From IMG/VR virus record IMGVR_UViG_3300046722_000137, positions 1 through 26,825 of that record: a stretch of 26,825 nt of DNA, one strand, 5' to 3'. Every line of letters starts with the position of its first letter. The first letter of the stretch is position 1. Position numbers and translations under genes: made by a program. This DNA is from a virus. The notes beneath the pieces were generated by a model, which did no database searches, was not told the origin of the DNA, and was given only the letters and a program-made list of their open reading frames with translations. This document shows positions 20,978 through 26,786 of the stretch, piece by piece.

Positions 20978-21393
20978 ACCCGTCCGGCAATCGTCCGGGT
21001 TTGAGCGTGACAACCGTCCGATATGCGTCCCCGTCCGATAACCGTCCGGATTTGAGCAGGACGGACGGTCCCCCCCTGAAAGGGGACCGGTCCGTCCGGA
21101 CCGGTGCATTTCTTGAGGCTGTAGCGACCTACCAGCAGACGATGCAGCACATCATGGCCGGTCTCGTTTGCGCGTATTGCGGCGACGATCCTGTCACCTT
21201 CGACCATGTCGTTCCACGGTCCAAGGGTGGCACTGACGACCCGGAGAACCTCGTGCCGGCGTGTCGTCCATGCAATGCATCCAAGTCCGACAAGCCGCTG
21301 GACGAGTGGATCGCCAACCTTGAGCGATACATCAAGGGTTTCGAGAAGGCCGCGATCCGTCTCGAGGGTGCACGAAGGGTCCGCGGGTCGTGA
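20974..21393 (+). CDS. HNH endonuclease 1, 139 aa
   Basis: A canonical HNH domain occupies residues about 62-110: CAYC (66-69), FDHVVPRSKGG with Asp77-His78, Asn92 in PENLVPACRPCN, and Cys97/Cys100. The first 60 residues from GTG 20974 are unusual, being encoded by the CGTCCG repeats and two hairpins; translation may instead begin at ATG 21142 or 21154, leaving just the HNH domain. It lies between the RepA-like ATPase and the PD-(D/E)XK-like gene. It may nick DNA in replication, or be a homing-type nuclease. Confidence 0.75.
   Translation: MNPSGNRPGLSVTTVRYASPSDNRPDLSRTDGPPLKGDRSVRTGAFLEAVATYQQTMQHIMAGLVCAYCGDDPVTFDHVVPRSKGGTDDPENLVPACRPCNASKSDKPLDEWIANLERYIKGFEKAAIRLEGARRVRGS
20981..21105 (+). 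repeat. Iteron-like CGTCCG repeats with two overlapping hairpins (candidate origin)
   Basis: CGTCCG occurs at 20981, 20992, 21015, 21032, 21043 and 21093, and inverted (CGGACG) at 21062. Two 15-bp copies, CGTCCGGGTTTGAGC (20992-21006) and CGTCCGGATTTGAGC (21043-21057), differ at one base. Two 8-bp hairpins follow: CGGTCCCC/GGGGACCG (21066-21089) and ACCGGTCC/GGACCGGT (21086-21105). They share 21086-21089, so only one can form at a time. Confidence 0.65.
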
Positions 21394-21695
21394 CCACGTC
21401 CCGCTCCAAGGCGATCGGATCCGCGGCCGAGCGCGCGGTCGCGGCAGCCCTCGACGGCACCCGTGTCGGCATGGACGGCGGCCCGGTCGACGTCATCGTC
21501 GAGGGCTACCTCGACGTCCAGGTCAAGGCCGTCCGCAGCCTGCCGTCGCTGGCCGCGGTCATCGGCTACCTCGAGGCGATCCCGCGGCGCGATCGGCTGC
21601 GGGCGTGCGTCGTCGTCACCCGTCCCGGCAGCGGCAAGCGGGCGGTGCGGACGATCACGTTCGACCTCGACGAGTTCGCGAGCTGGCACGCATGA
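21390..21695 (+). CDS. Small PD-(D/E)XK nuclease-like protein, 101 aa
   Basis: GTG start overlaps the HNH stop (GTGA). The pattern KAIGSAAERAVAAAL (with Glu14), then GPVDVIVEGYLDVQVKA (Asp34 and Lys46), then ACVVVTRPGSGKRA resembles a minimal restriction-endonuclease fold of the Holliday junction resolvase/VRR type. Glutamine 44 stands where the second acidic residue is usual, so activity is uncertain. In a replication module, a junction-resolving role is likely. It overlaps the next ATG. Confidence 0.65.
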   Translation: MTTSRSKAIGSAAERAVAAALDGTRVGMDGGPVDVIVEGYLDVQVKAVRSLPSLAAVIGYLEAIPRRDRLRACVVVTRPGSGKRAVRTITFDLDEFASWHA

Positions 21696-22033
21696 CCGAC
21701 CTCATCCTCGCCATCGTCCTCGGGCTGCTCGCGCTGCTGCCCGCATCCATCTCAGGCACGGCCACCTGGTACGCCACCGGTCCCGGAGCAGGACACGCGG
21801 CCGCCGGCCCGGCCCTCCGCACCGGCGACTGGCGCGGCCGTCACGTCACCGTCTGCGCGACGCGCTGCGTCCCGGTCGTGCTCGACGACTTCTGTCAGTG
21901 CTACGGGACTCGCGTGATCGACCTTGCCACGAGCGATTTTGCGAGACTGGCCCCCTTGTCGCAGGGCATCGTCACCGTGACTGTGAGCGTCGGTGGCTTG
22001 CCTGTCGCGCCACCGACGGACGTTGCTCCGTGA
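21692..22033 (+). CDS. Secreted RlpA-like double-psi beta-barrel protein, 113 aa
   Basis: Residues 1-20 (MTDLILAIVLGLLALLPASI) are a signal peptide or anchor. The mature part follows the RlpA/expansin-like barrel: SGTATWYATGPGAGHAAAGP, VTVCATRCVPVVLDDF with Asp65-Asp66, then RVIDLATSDFARLAPLSQG. Four cysteines (55, 59, 68, 70) could form disulfides. RlpA proteins bind or cleave peptidoglycan. Its place among replication genes is odd for a cell-wall protein. A 3' copy lies at 23069-23212. Confidence 0.75.
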   Translation: MTDLILAIVLGLLALLPASISGTATWYATGPGAGHAAAGPALRTGDWRGRHVTVCATRCVPVVLDDFCQCYGTRVIDLATSDFARLAPLSQGIVTVTVSVGGLPVAPPTDVAP

Positions 22034-22431
22034 AGCCTCGAGTCGCCTTCCCGAAGGACCCGGACAAGACCGGCCGCGGTCGTGCTCGCGCCCTGTATCC
22101 ACTCGAACCCTGTGAGGTATGCGGCAAGACCGGCAGCGGCCGCGGCAGCATCGACCGCCACCATCGGAATAGCGACCGACTCGACAACGCACCCGAGAAC
22201 ATCGCGTTCCTCTGCCGCAGGCACCATCACGCCGCACACAAACTGACCGACGGCAAGGTCGGCGGCGGTCCGCGACCACGTATCGCTGCGCTGCTGCACG
22301 ACCGGGCCATCGTGTCGGCTATCGAAGCGGCTGCGCTTCGTGATGCGGGACTGACTCAGGCTGCGATCGCGGCACGGATGGGCGTCAATCCCAAGACCGT
22401 CTCGCGCTGGTTCGGGAAGTACGAGCTATGA
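22030..22431 (+). CDS. HNH-type protein 2 with C-terminal helix-turn-helix, 133 aa
   Basis: GTG start overlapping the RlpA-like stop. Residues about 25-75 form an HNH-like zinc domain: CEVC (28-31), DRHH (42-45), Asn57 in PENIAFLCRRHH, Cys62. Residues about 100-130 (LRDAGLTQAAIAARMGVNPK, TVSRWFGKYE) are a canonical helix-turn-helix. The pairing suggests a sequence-specific nicking or homing nuclease. Its stop overlaps the methyltransferase ATG, so the two may be a unit. Confidence 0.75.
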   Translation: MKPRVAFPKDPDKTGRGRARALYPLEPCEVCGKTGSGRGSIDRHHRNSDRLDNAPENIAFLCRRHHHAAHKLTDGKVGGGPRPRIAALLHDRAIVSAIEAAALRDAGLTQAAIAARMGVNPKTVSRWFGKYEL

Positions 22432-23072
22432 CGCCGTACTACCAGGACGACCTCGTCACCATCTACCACGGCGACTGCCGGGAGTGGATGCCCGAGGCGG
22501 ACGTCATCGTCACGGACCCGCCGTACGGCATCGGCTGGTCGCGCGGCATCAATAACGCCCGCCGCAGCAAGGCTCACATCGGCATCGTCAACGATGAGGA
22601 CACGTCGGCCCGTGACGCGGTTCTGGCAACGTTCCGTGGTCCTGCCATCGTGTTCGGCTCGTTCTACGCGCCGTTCCCTTCAGGCGTCCGGCAGGTGCTC
22701 GTTTGGCATAAACCGGCCGACTCCGGTCTTGTCGGGTCGATTACCGGTTACCGTCGTGACGCGGAGCCCATCTTCCTGGTCGGACCGTGGCCGGTTCGGA
22801 CTGTCGAGTGGTCGAGTGTGTTGCGAACAACTGCGGGTCAAGCGTTCACTGCGGCGGAGACAGGGCATCCGCACACAAAGCCGGTGGCGCTCATGGAGTG
22901 GCTCGTCAGTCGGACGACCGGCATCATCCTTGACCCCTTCATGGGCAGCGGCACGACCCTCGTCGCCGCCAAGTCCCTCGGCCGCAAGTCCATCGGCATC
23001 GAGATCGAAGAACGCTACTGCGAGATAGCTGCTCAACGCTGCTCGCAGGAAGTTCTCGGGTTGCTCGGATGA
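22428..23072 (+). CDS. DNA amino-methyltransferase (N6-adenine or N4-cytosine), 214 aa
   Basis: The catalytic motif DPPYGIGW (residues 30-37) precedes the AdoMet-binding motif DPFMGSGTT (169-177), followed by GRKSIGIEIEERYCEIAA. This order is the beta class, and the DPPY form favours N6-adenine without excluding N4-cytosine. The small size, 214 residues, leaves little room for a target recognition domain. It would modify phage DNA, probably against host restriction. No restriction gene is adjacent. It overlaps both neighbours by 4 nt. Confidence 0.9.
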   Translation: MTPYYQDDLVTIYHGDCREWMPEADVIVTDPPYGIGWSRGINNARRSKAHIGIVNDEDTSARDAVLATFRGPAIVFGSFYAPFPSGVRQVLVWHKPADSGLVGSITGYRRDAEPIFLVGPWPVRTVEWSSVLRTTAGQAFTAAETGHPHTKPVALMEWLVSRTTGIILDPFMGSGTTLVAAKSLGRKSIGIEIEERYCEIAAQRCSQEVLGLLG

Positions 23073-23212
23073 GGTGCGCCTGCCCGGACCGGGTCATCGA
23101 CCTTGCCGCGGCGGACTTCATCGAGCTCGCGCCGCTGTCGCAAGGCATCGTCGCGGTCACGATCACGACGGCTGCGGTCCCGGTCGCGCCACCGACGGAC
23201 GCGGCATCGTGA
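23069..23212 (+). pseudogene. Truncated second copy of the RlpA-like 3' end, 47 aa
   Basis: Starting at the ATGA overlap with the methyltransferase stop, residues MRCACPDRVIDLAAADFIEL lead into an LAPLSQGIV block and end in PVAPPTD, as in the RlpA-like gene (26 of 37 positions identical by eye). Exact DNA blocks (12 and 19 bp) are spaced identically in both copies, with no indels. The copy lacks the signal peptide and first barrel half, so it is probably a remnant, though it may still be translated. Confidence 0.7.
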
Positions 23213-23223
23213 AGGAGGACGAG

Positions 23224-23520
23224 ATGAGCGAAGCGAGAGAGCCGGAGACGGAGGCGGGACGACAGATGGTGTTCGCGACAAGACATCCCCTTGCGGCTAT
23301 CCGCGCTGAGAAGCTGATTCTCGCCATCGAGCGCGAAGCCGCCGAGAAGGCGCTGCACTCCGCATTGCCCGAACTGGACGAAACACGGCGACTGCTCGGC
23401 TACCTGTGGACGGCGACCGGCAAGAACTACCTGCGACCAGTGTCGAGCCTGTTCGCTGAGGATGACCCGATCGTCGCGGACATCGAGCGCCTCGCCATCC
23501 TCGAGGGAGCATCCGAATGA
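23224..23520 (+). CDS. Helical hypothetical protein, 98 aa
   Basis: ATG 23224 follows GAAGGAGG (23211-23218); an in-frame GTG at 23209 overlaps the RlpA-remnant stop and is possible. The product is helical and charged (IRAEKLILAIEREAAEKALH, then TRRLLGYLWTATGKNYL) with no membrane segment or known motif. It is coupled to the next gene. Similar short proteins are common in early regions of actinobacteriophages, function unknown. Confidence 0.65.
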   Translation: MSEAREPETEAGRQMVFATRHPLAAIRAEKLILAIEREAAEKALHSALPELDETRRLLGYLWTATGKNYLRPVSSLFAEDDPIVADIERLAILEGASE

Positions 23521-23954
23521 CCGCCGATGACACGCGGGAGGCGCTGCTACACGCTGCCGAGGATGTTGTTGCAAGAGCGGAGACGGACGACGACTTCGAC
23601 GGTAACTACATCGACTTCCTAGTGCCGTCTGATGCCATCGAGGAACTCCGTGCCGCCCTCGCCGCAGCCCGTCGTGACCCCGAGCCGGTCGCGTCGGCGG
23701 ATGCGGCGTGGGAGGCGCTGGGTGCTGCCCTGTTCGACTCAGGCAATGCGGGAGCCGCCGAGGTCGTTGATAAGCACCGTCCCGCCATCGAAGCCGCCAT
23801 CCGGGGCACAGCGGCGCTGGACGTGGAGCGGCTGCGAACCGCCATCTACGACACGAGCATCGTCCATGACTGGGCAAACACGACTGACACCGTGGACCGC
23901 ACGGACGAGATAGCCGACCGGTACGCCCGCCTCGCAGACAACGAGCCGTCGTGA
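23517..23954 (+). CDS. Helical acidic hypothetical protein, 145 aa
   Basis: Mostly helical and acidic (MTADDTREALLHAAEDVVAR, IEELRAALAAARRDPEPV), no cysteines, no membrane segment. The middle (ASADAAWEALGAALFDSGN) resembles small phage early proteins of unknown function. Start and stop overlap neighbours by 4 nt. I cannot propose a role. Confidence 0.65.
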   Translation: MTADDTREALLHAAEDVVARAETDDDFDGNYIDFLVPSDAIEELRAALAAARRDPEPVASADAAWEALGAALFDSGNAGAAEVVDKHRPAIEAAIRGTAALDVERLRTAIYDTSIVHDWANTTDTVDRTDEIADRYARLADNEPS

Positions 23955-24208
23955 TCCTCGCCGTCGCCCTCGCACAACTGCTCGACCTGGCGACGTACAG
24001 CCTCGTCATCGGCAACCCGAACGGCTACGAAGCTGGAGTCCTCGGAGCCGTCAGCCCGCAGCAGGCGGTCATCGTCAAGGCCGCGGCCATCGTCGTGATG
24101 CTGCTGATCCTGGCCGCCCTCCGACCGCGCTGGCGTCGCTGGGGCGCGGTGCTGGCGGTGATCGTGGGATGCGTGGGAGCAGGGACGAATGTGGCGTTCG
24201 GTGGATGA
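23951..24208 (+). CDS. Small membrane protein (DUF5658-like), 85 aa
   Basis: GTG start overlapping the previous stop (GTGA). Three hydrophobic stretches at about residues 3-20, 40-57 and 65-82 with a GNPNGYEAGVL loop after the first predict three membrane segments. The LDLATYSLVI and NGYEA pattern recalls DUF5658 membrane proteins found in phages and bacteria, of unknown function. Its last 20 nt overlap the cytosine methyltransferase start. Confidence 0.6.
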   Translation: MILAVALAQLLDLATYSLVIGNPNGYEAGVLGAVSPQQAVIVKAAAIVVMLLILAALRPRWRRWGAVLAVIVGCVGAGTNVAFGG

Positions 24209-25023
24209 GCGCCCGACGTTCGGCTCGCTCTTCGCCGGGATCGGCGGCATCGACCTCGGCTTCGAGCGGGCCGGATGGCGCGGCAAGTGGCAAGTCGAAT
24301 ATGAGCCTTTCTGTACCCGAGTCCTCGCCAGGCACTGGCCCGATGTGGCCCGATATGGAGACATCCACGATGTCCACGGAGCCGGGGCTTGCGGTGTTCC
24401 CGACCCCGACTCGTGGCGACGCATGGTCGCCATCGACACCGCAGAGCGCATCGCGGGAGTGGCGGAAGAAGAATCTTCGCGGTATCTCCGCTGCCCCAAC
24501 TGCCTCCCGCCCGTCGATCTCCTCGCCGGCGGCTTCCCTTGCCAGCCGTTCAGCAACGCCGGGAAGCGGCAGGGCAAGGACGATGTTCGCTGGCTCTGGC
24601 CCGAGTTCGCCCGAGTCATTCGCGAGCTACGACCCCGCTACGTCCTCGTGGAGAACGTCCCAGGACTCCTGGCTGGACACGGAGGGATGGGGGCAGTCCT
24701 TGGCGACCTGGCCGCCCTCGGGTATGACGCGGAATGGGACAGCATCCCAGCTTCAGCCGTTGGTGCCCCGCACCTCCGCTACCGCGTCTGGATCGTGGCC
24801 TACGCCACGTCCTGGGACTGCGGAGGGATTGGCGAAGCGACAGGCCGAGTCGCGCCGGGGCCAACCATTGACGGAACAGGCTGGTGGGCAGCTGAACCCG
24901 ACGTGGGTCGAGTGGCTCATGGGGTTCCCGCTCGGGTGGACCGACTTAGGGCCCTCGGCAATGCCGTCGTCCCGCAAGTCGTCGAGTGGATCGGCCGGCG
25001 CATCCTCGAAGCGGAAGCGATGA
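24169..25023 (+). CDS. Overprinted protein in the +1 frame of the cytosine methyltransferase gene, up to 284 aa
   Basis: A second frame (+1 to the enzyme) is open from ATG 24169 to TGA 25021-25023. Its latter half reads SPESFASYDPATSSWRTSQ, TWPPSGMTRNGTASQLQPLV, SGSWPTPRPG and LNPTWVEWLMGFPLGWTDLG. From memory this matches a recurrent phage protein family found beside or within dcm-like genes, with tryptophan-rich WPTP and WLMGFPxGWT motifs. The N-terminal third is Ser-rich and less convincing; later starts (24205, 24301) are possible. No SD is obvious. It may be real overprinting or an echo of DNA-level conservation of the enzyme gene; see findings. Confidence 0.45.
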   Translation: MRGSRDECGVRWMSARRSARSSPGSAASTSASSGPDGAASGKSNMSLSVPESSPGTGPMWPDMETSTMSTEPGLAVFPTPTRGDAWSPSTPQSASREWRKKNLRGISAAPTASRPSISSPAASLASRSATPGSGRARTMFAGSGPSSPESFASYDPATSSWRTSQDSWLDTEGWGQSLATWPPSGMTRNGTASQLQPLVPRTSATASGSWPTPRPGTAEGLAKRQAESRRGQPLTEQAGGQLNPTWVEWLMGFPLGWTDLGPSAMPSSRKSSSGSAGASSKRKR

Positions 25024-25028
25024 CGTGA
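24189..25028 (+). CDS. C5-cytosine DNA methyltransferase, 279 aa
   Basis: Motif I is FAGIGGIDLGFERAG (residues 15-29), motif IV GGFPCQPFSNAG with catalytic Cys118, motif VI ENVPG (155-159), motif VIII HLRYRVWIVA and motif X RLRALGNAVVPQVVEWIG. All key blocks are present, so the enzyme should be active, adding methyl groups to phage cytosines. Residues about 63-107 (with CPNC) are an insertion before motif IV. The ATG lies inside the 3' end of the previous gene; GTG 24201 is an alternative. Codons here use A/T third positions more than the genome average, consistent with the second open frame. It ends 2 nt before the convergent excisionase-like gene. Confidence 0.9.
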   Translation: MWRSVDERPTFGSLFAGIGGIDLGFERAGWRGKWQVEYEPFCTRVLARHWPDVARYGDIHDVHGAGACGVPDPDSWRRMVAIDTAERIAGVAEEESSRYLRCPNCLPPVDLLAGGFPCQPFSNAGKRQGKDDVRWLWPEFARVIRELRPRYVLVENVPGLLAGHGGMGAVLGDLAALGYDAEWDSIPASAVGAPHLRYRVWIVAYATSWDCGGIGEATGRVAPGPTIDGTGWWAAEPDVGRVAHGVPARVDRLRALGNAVVPQVVEWIGRRILEAEAMT

Positions 25029-25030
25029 AC

Positions 25031-25210
25031 CTACTTGGGCGTGCGTCCGACCCGACCGAGCGAGTCGGCGCGATACCGCTCGACCTCGCGCTCGCTGACA
25101 GTCCACGTTTTGCCGACGAGCCGTCCGTGCAACTTTCCCTTGCCGATCTGTCCGCGCAACGTCGAAGGCGACACCCCGAGTCGGGATGCCGCCTGAGCGA
25201 GAGTGAGCAT
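25031..25210 (-). CDS. Excisionase-like small HTH protein (MerR/HTH_17 type), 59 aa
   Basis: The product starts MLTLAQAASRLGVSPSTLRG, then QIGKGKLHGRLVGKTWTVSE and EVERYR, the classical winged HTH pattern of the excisionase/HTH_17 family, including the final 'tryptophan-strand-helix' segment. It is read from ATG 25210, immediately after the TAG of the upstream minus gene. Such proteins direct excision or regulate transcription. No integrase is visible in the window, so excision partners, if any, lie elsewhere. It ends 2 nt from the convergent methyltransferase stop. Confidence 0.8.
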   Translation of the reverse strand: MLTLAQAASRLGVSPSTLRGQIGKGKLHGRLVGKTWTVSEREVERYRADSLGRVGRTPK

Positions 25211-25450
25211 CTAGCGGGCCATCCAGCGAAGATCGAACCGGATGCCAGCCGCGAGGCGCTTGGCCTCGGACTCGGCCAAGAGCCGACCAGCCTCGCCCGT
25301 GCCGCACTGGAACCGCGGGTGGAACTCCCAGTCCTTGGGGTTGCGGATATGGGTGATGCCGACCCAGTGCTCGCCGACTTCGCTGACGTGGACTTCCACG
25401 GCGCGATGGCTGTCGATGGGTTCGCTGTAGGTCTCGGTCATCGGAAGCAT
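25211..25450 (-). CDS. Small hypothetical protein in the excisionase-like operon, 79 aa
   Basis: ATG 25450 is preferred because AAGGAG (25462-25457) lies 6 nt upstream; in-frame ATGs at 25483 and 25477 lie at or before the predicted transcript start. The product is beta then helical (AVEVHVSEVGEHWVGITHIR, then EAGRLLAESEAKRLAAG) with no membrane segment. It is the first gene of a two-gene transcript, with the excisionase-like gene following directly. Function unknown. Confidence 0.65.
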   Translation of the reverse strand: MLPMTETYSEPIDSHRAVEVHVSEVGEHWVGITHIRNPKDWEFHPRFQCGTGEAGRLLAESEAKRLAAGIRFDLRWMAR

Positions 25451-25483
25451 CTTGGTCTCCTTCGTGGTGCGCCTCATGTCCAT

Positions 25484-25512
25484 AATGTACGCGCTATCGC
25501 CTACGTTGTCAA
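25484..25512 (-). promoter_or_regulatory. Promoter for the excisionase-like operon
   Basis: On the minus strand, TTGACA (25512-25507), a 17-bp spacer and TACATT (25489-25484). The start point near 25477 leaves a leader of about 26 nt carrying the SD at 25462-25457. Its -35 sits in CTTGACA, as in the early promoter at 17616. Confidence 0.75.
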
Positions 25513-25524
25513 GAGGCTAGTCGC

Positions 25525-25650
25525 GTGACGACCCGCATCCTCCTCCTCGCAGCCGCCGTCCTCGGCATCCTCTGGCTCGCATCACGAGCGCACGACGAGC
25601 CGGTGGCGGATACGGGCTGGCGCGACCTCGAGCGGGTGGACTGGGCGTGA
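25525..25650 (+). CDS. Very small membrane or secreted protein, 41 aa
   Basis: GTG start with AAGAGG at 25511-25516. Residues 4-20 (RILLLAAAVLGILWLAS) form one hydrophobic helix, followed by an acidic segment (HDEPVADTGWRDLERVDWA). It could be a single-pass membrane peptide. The stop overlaps the next GTG (GTGA). Function unknown. Confidence 0.55.
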   Translation: MTTRILLLAAAVLGILWLASRAHDEPVADTGWRDLERVDWA

Positions 25651-26240
25651 CCGTGCTGGCGTCCCTGCCCGAGGCGATCGCCTGGCTCGAGTCGTGCTGG
25701 GACGGCCAGCGCGCGGCGCCGGTGCGGCTGCACGTCCGCGGCACCGAGGGCCGCTTCAGCGTCCAGGGCAGCCTCGACACCGGGACCGCGACCTATGCTG
25801 ACGAGCGCCTCGGCTCGCCTCCGTTCAGCCATGCCTTCGCGTCCACGCTCGACGGATCCGCGGCGGCCGTGATGGTCGTCACGATCACGACGACGTGCGC
25901 CCACCCGGGCCGCGCGCCGGGCAAGGCGTGCCCGATGTGCGCGATCTACGACGGCGAGGGCAACGCCCTGGTCGAGACGGGCGTCTACGAGCACGACGCC
26001 GAGCGGTATCGCTACCCGATGACGCTGGCCTTGACGCGGCTCGCCAACAGCCGCTACGTCGGCGTGCACCCGTACTGGATCGTGGTCAGCCTCGCCTCGC
26101 ACGGCTGGGATGCCGGCGCCGTGCGCTACACCGGGATCGATATCCTGCGAGCGATCCGCCAGCTGCACAGCCGCTACGAGGAAGCGAGCGTGCCGTATCT
26201 CGAGCAGAGCGACGCGCAACGGAACGCAGAGAGCGCATGA
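25647..26240 (+). CDS. Hypothetical protein with CxxC motif, 197 aa
   Basis: GTG start coupled to the upstream stop. An N-terminal helix (LASLPEAIAWLESCWDGQ region) precedes a beta core (APVRLHVRGTEGRFSVQGSL), a possible zinc site (CAHPGRAPGKACPMC, residues about 85-100), and a C-terminal helical region (VRYTGIDILRAIRQLHSRYE). No signal peptide. It lies between the excisionase-like operon and the terminal HNH gene. Role unknown. Confidence 0.65.
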   Translation: MTVLASLPEAIAWLESCWDGQRAAPVRLHVRGTEGRFSVQGSLDTGTATYADERLGSPPFSHAFASTLDGSAAAVMVVTITTTCAHPGRAPGKACPMCAIYDGEGNALVETGVYEHDAERYRYPMTLALTRLANSRYVGVHPYWIVVSLASHGWDAGAVRYTGIDILRAIRQLHSRYEEASVPYLEQSDAQRNAESA

Positions 26241-26411
26241 CCCGTGCCGTTCGGCCCTTGCACCGTGGGTGTACTGTGTCGGCAATCGAACCAGAGCCTT
26301 GCCGGTACGTCACACCCCGCGCTATGGGCCCGGCACAAAGAACGAGCGCCAAGAACACGGCGTTAGCCTACCCTCTGGCAGCGAAGACCCGGGTGCCTTC
26401 CCCCATCACGC
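26241..26411. other. Non-coding gap before the last HNH gene (possible cos/pac region)
   Basis: A 171-bp stretch without a convincing gene or promoter. It holds a 6-bp inverted repeat, CGGCAA (26280-26285) and TTGCCG (26299-26304), and A-rich runs such as CACAAAGAACGAGCG. Packaging sites of HNH-terminase phages often lie here, but nothing in the sequence proves it. Confidence 0.3.
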
Positions 26412-26786
26412 ATGACATCCGAGCATCATCGTGACGTTGACGTGATCATGCGTCCGTGTCTCGGTTGCGGGCGACTCATGCAGGGCGGCGGACGTCGGCA
26501 CCCTGACTGCCAGCGTGCATACGACCGGGGGCGTCGACCCAGCAGCACGCAACGCTACGGCAGCGGCTACGCCAGGCGCCACAAGGCAGCGGTGGCGGGG
26601 GAGCCGTGGTGTCACACCCCGGGTGGTTGCCCCTACCCTGATGCGGGCAGCACGAGCAACCCGCTGACTGCTGATCACAGCGTACCCGTGTCCCTGCATG
26701 GACAGCACAGCACGCTCGTCGTGTTGTGTCGTCGCTGCAACAGTGCGCGCGGTGCCCGTACGGGGTACCGGTCGCCACTAGTCTGA
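26412..26786 (+). CDS. HNH endonuclease 3 (terminase-adjacent type), 124 aa
   Basis: Two zinc pairs (CLGC at 16-19 and CRRC at 106-109) frame the HNH core: TADHSVPVSLHG with Asp88-His89, then CRRCNSARGARTG with Asn110. A YGSGYARRHKAAV segment typical of phage HNH proteins that work with terminase lies before it. ATG 26448 (MRPCLGCGRL) is an alternative start. These proteins nick at cos and aid packaging. Terminase genes would be expected just after the window. Confidence 0.85.
   Translation: MTSEHHRDVDVIMRPCLGCGRLMQGGGRRHPDCQRAYDRGRRPSSTQRYGSGYARRHKAAVAGEPWCHTPGGCPYPDAGSTSNPLTADHSVPVSLHGQHSTLVVLCRRCNSARGARTGYRSPLV

Noticed and set aside
24753-25307. 184-residue minus-strand frame
   Set aside because: Out of frame with the HTH gene and antisense to the methyltransferase; no motif.
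24986-25528. 180-residue plus-strand frame after the cytosine methyltransferase
   Set aside because: The minus strand here has a promoter, an SD and a clear HTH protein; the plus frame is its antisense.
25895-26434. 179-residue frame across the gap before the last HNH gene
   Set aside because: Arg/Pro-rich shadow of the 25647 gene that then runs through a gap with no coding character.
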